The notes under the pieces were generated by a model that was not told the origin of the DNA, made no database searches, and saw nothing but the letters and a program-made list of their open reading frames with translations. Below, one piece after another: positions 28,108-28,297 of a stretch of DNA of 28,297 nucleotides. Both the position numbers and the translations under genes were made by a program. The first letter of the stretch is position 1; every line of letters starts with the position of its first letter. Origin of the DNA: a virus; the IMG/VR virus record IMGVR_UViG_3300017748_000092, positions 1 through 28,297 of that record; one strand, written 5' to 3'.

Positions 28108-28297
28108 CTACGCAAATGTCGTTGTCCATACTGCTTGGTACTCAGCTTGCCGCATAGCCTCATCACGAGTGTTGTGTGATGATACATGAGCCTTGCCACT
28201 GTCAAAGCGTATCTCTAGCATCCAGCACCCCATGTGCTTGATAACTTCCGCACGACCATTGGCACAGTTTACACTAGCCCATGTGTTTTGCGTGTCG
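28108..28297 (-). CDS. Small phage protein, 5' end outside window
   Basis: The frame is open from the window end to TAG at 28110-28108, 62 full codons. The visible part reads NTWASVNCANGRAEVIKHMG, then CWMLEIRFDSGKAHVSSHNT and RDEAMRQAEYQAVW: an alternating beta pattern followed by a helix, with coding-like composition. The start codon is beyond the window. No family recognised. Confidence 0.6.
   Translation of the reverse strand, partial: DTQNTWASVNCANGRAEVIKHMGCWMLEIRFDSGKAHVSSHNTRDEAMRQAEYQAVWTTTFA

Noticed and set aside
12746-28297. tRNA genes or an attP matching a tRNA near the integrase
   Set aside because: No cloverleaf or T-loop-like sequence recognised outside coding regions; a covariance search would be needed to exclude it fully.

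Overview
This window reads as an internal segment of a tailed double-stranded DNA phage of a marine bacterium, most likely a podovirus-type phage of the HMO-2011 (SAR116/roseobacter/pelagiphage-associated) kind. The main reason is a family A DNA polymerase with a partial DnaJ-type zinc finger inserted between its 3'-5' exonuclease and polymerase domains. Its neighbours fit: separate T7-like primase and DnaB/T7-gp4-like helicase, tyrosine recombinase, T7 gp3-like endonuclease I, PD-(D/E)XK exonuclease, DUF3310, class II ribonucleotide reductase, MazG and marine-phage tail-fibre genes. The assignment rests on motifs and gene order seen by eye; no database was searched.

Layout. Bases 1-12749 are one plus-strand virion module. 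It holds two small tail-region genes, a run of tail-fibre/adhesin genes (630-3901) that includes three tandem paralogues, two small genes (one a single-TM coiled-coil protein), then large virion proteins (4326-12749). These include a 733-residue protein with a long 11/22-residue repeat and a 1134-residue putative ejection protein. Bases 12746-28297 are all minus strand. From 28297 downward the order is: a cassette of many very short overlapping genes (about 28.3-25.0 kb), DUF932 protein, integrase, primase, helicase, endonuclease VII-like protein, DNA polymerase, putative ssDNA-binding protein, Cas4-like exonuclease, endonuclease I, a small acidic protein, DUF3310, a 48-aa protein, class II RNR, four small genes and MazG. 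The two modules meet tail to tail and share the bases TTAA at 12746-12749, with no room for a terminator between them.

How it works together. The minus-strand half is an early/replication programme: host takeover by small proteins, host DNA breakdown and recombination (endonuclease I, exonuclease, endonuclease VII), nucleotide supply (RNR, DUF3310, MazG) and replication (primase, helicase, polymerase, candidate SSB). It carries host-like sigma70 promoters (TTGACA/T, 17-nt spacer, TATAAC-like -10). Five of these have the -10 34-41 nt from the ATG they would serve. I saw none in the plus-strand half, which suggests that late transcription starts outside the window.

I add several genes shorter than about 60 codons: 13541-13666, 15595-15741, 24899-24958 (tentative), 26237-26380, 26846-27004, 27369-27470, 27835-27978 and a partial one at 28108-28297. 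I also move several starts to ATGs with a good Shine-Dalgarno. No tRNA, CRISPR array or insertion sequence was seen. No stretch over 300 bases lacks a gene.
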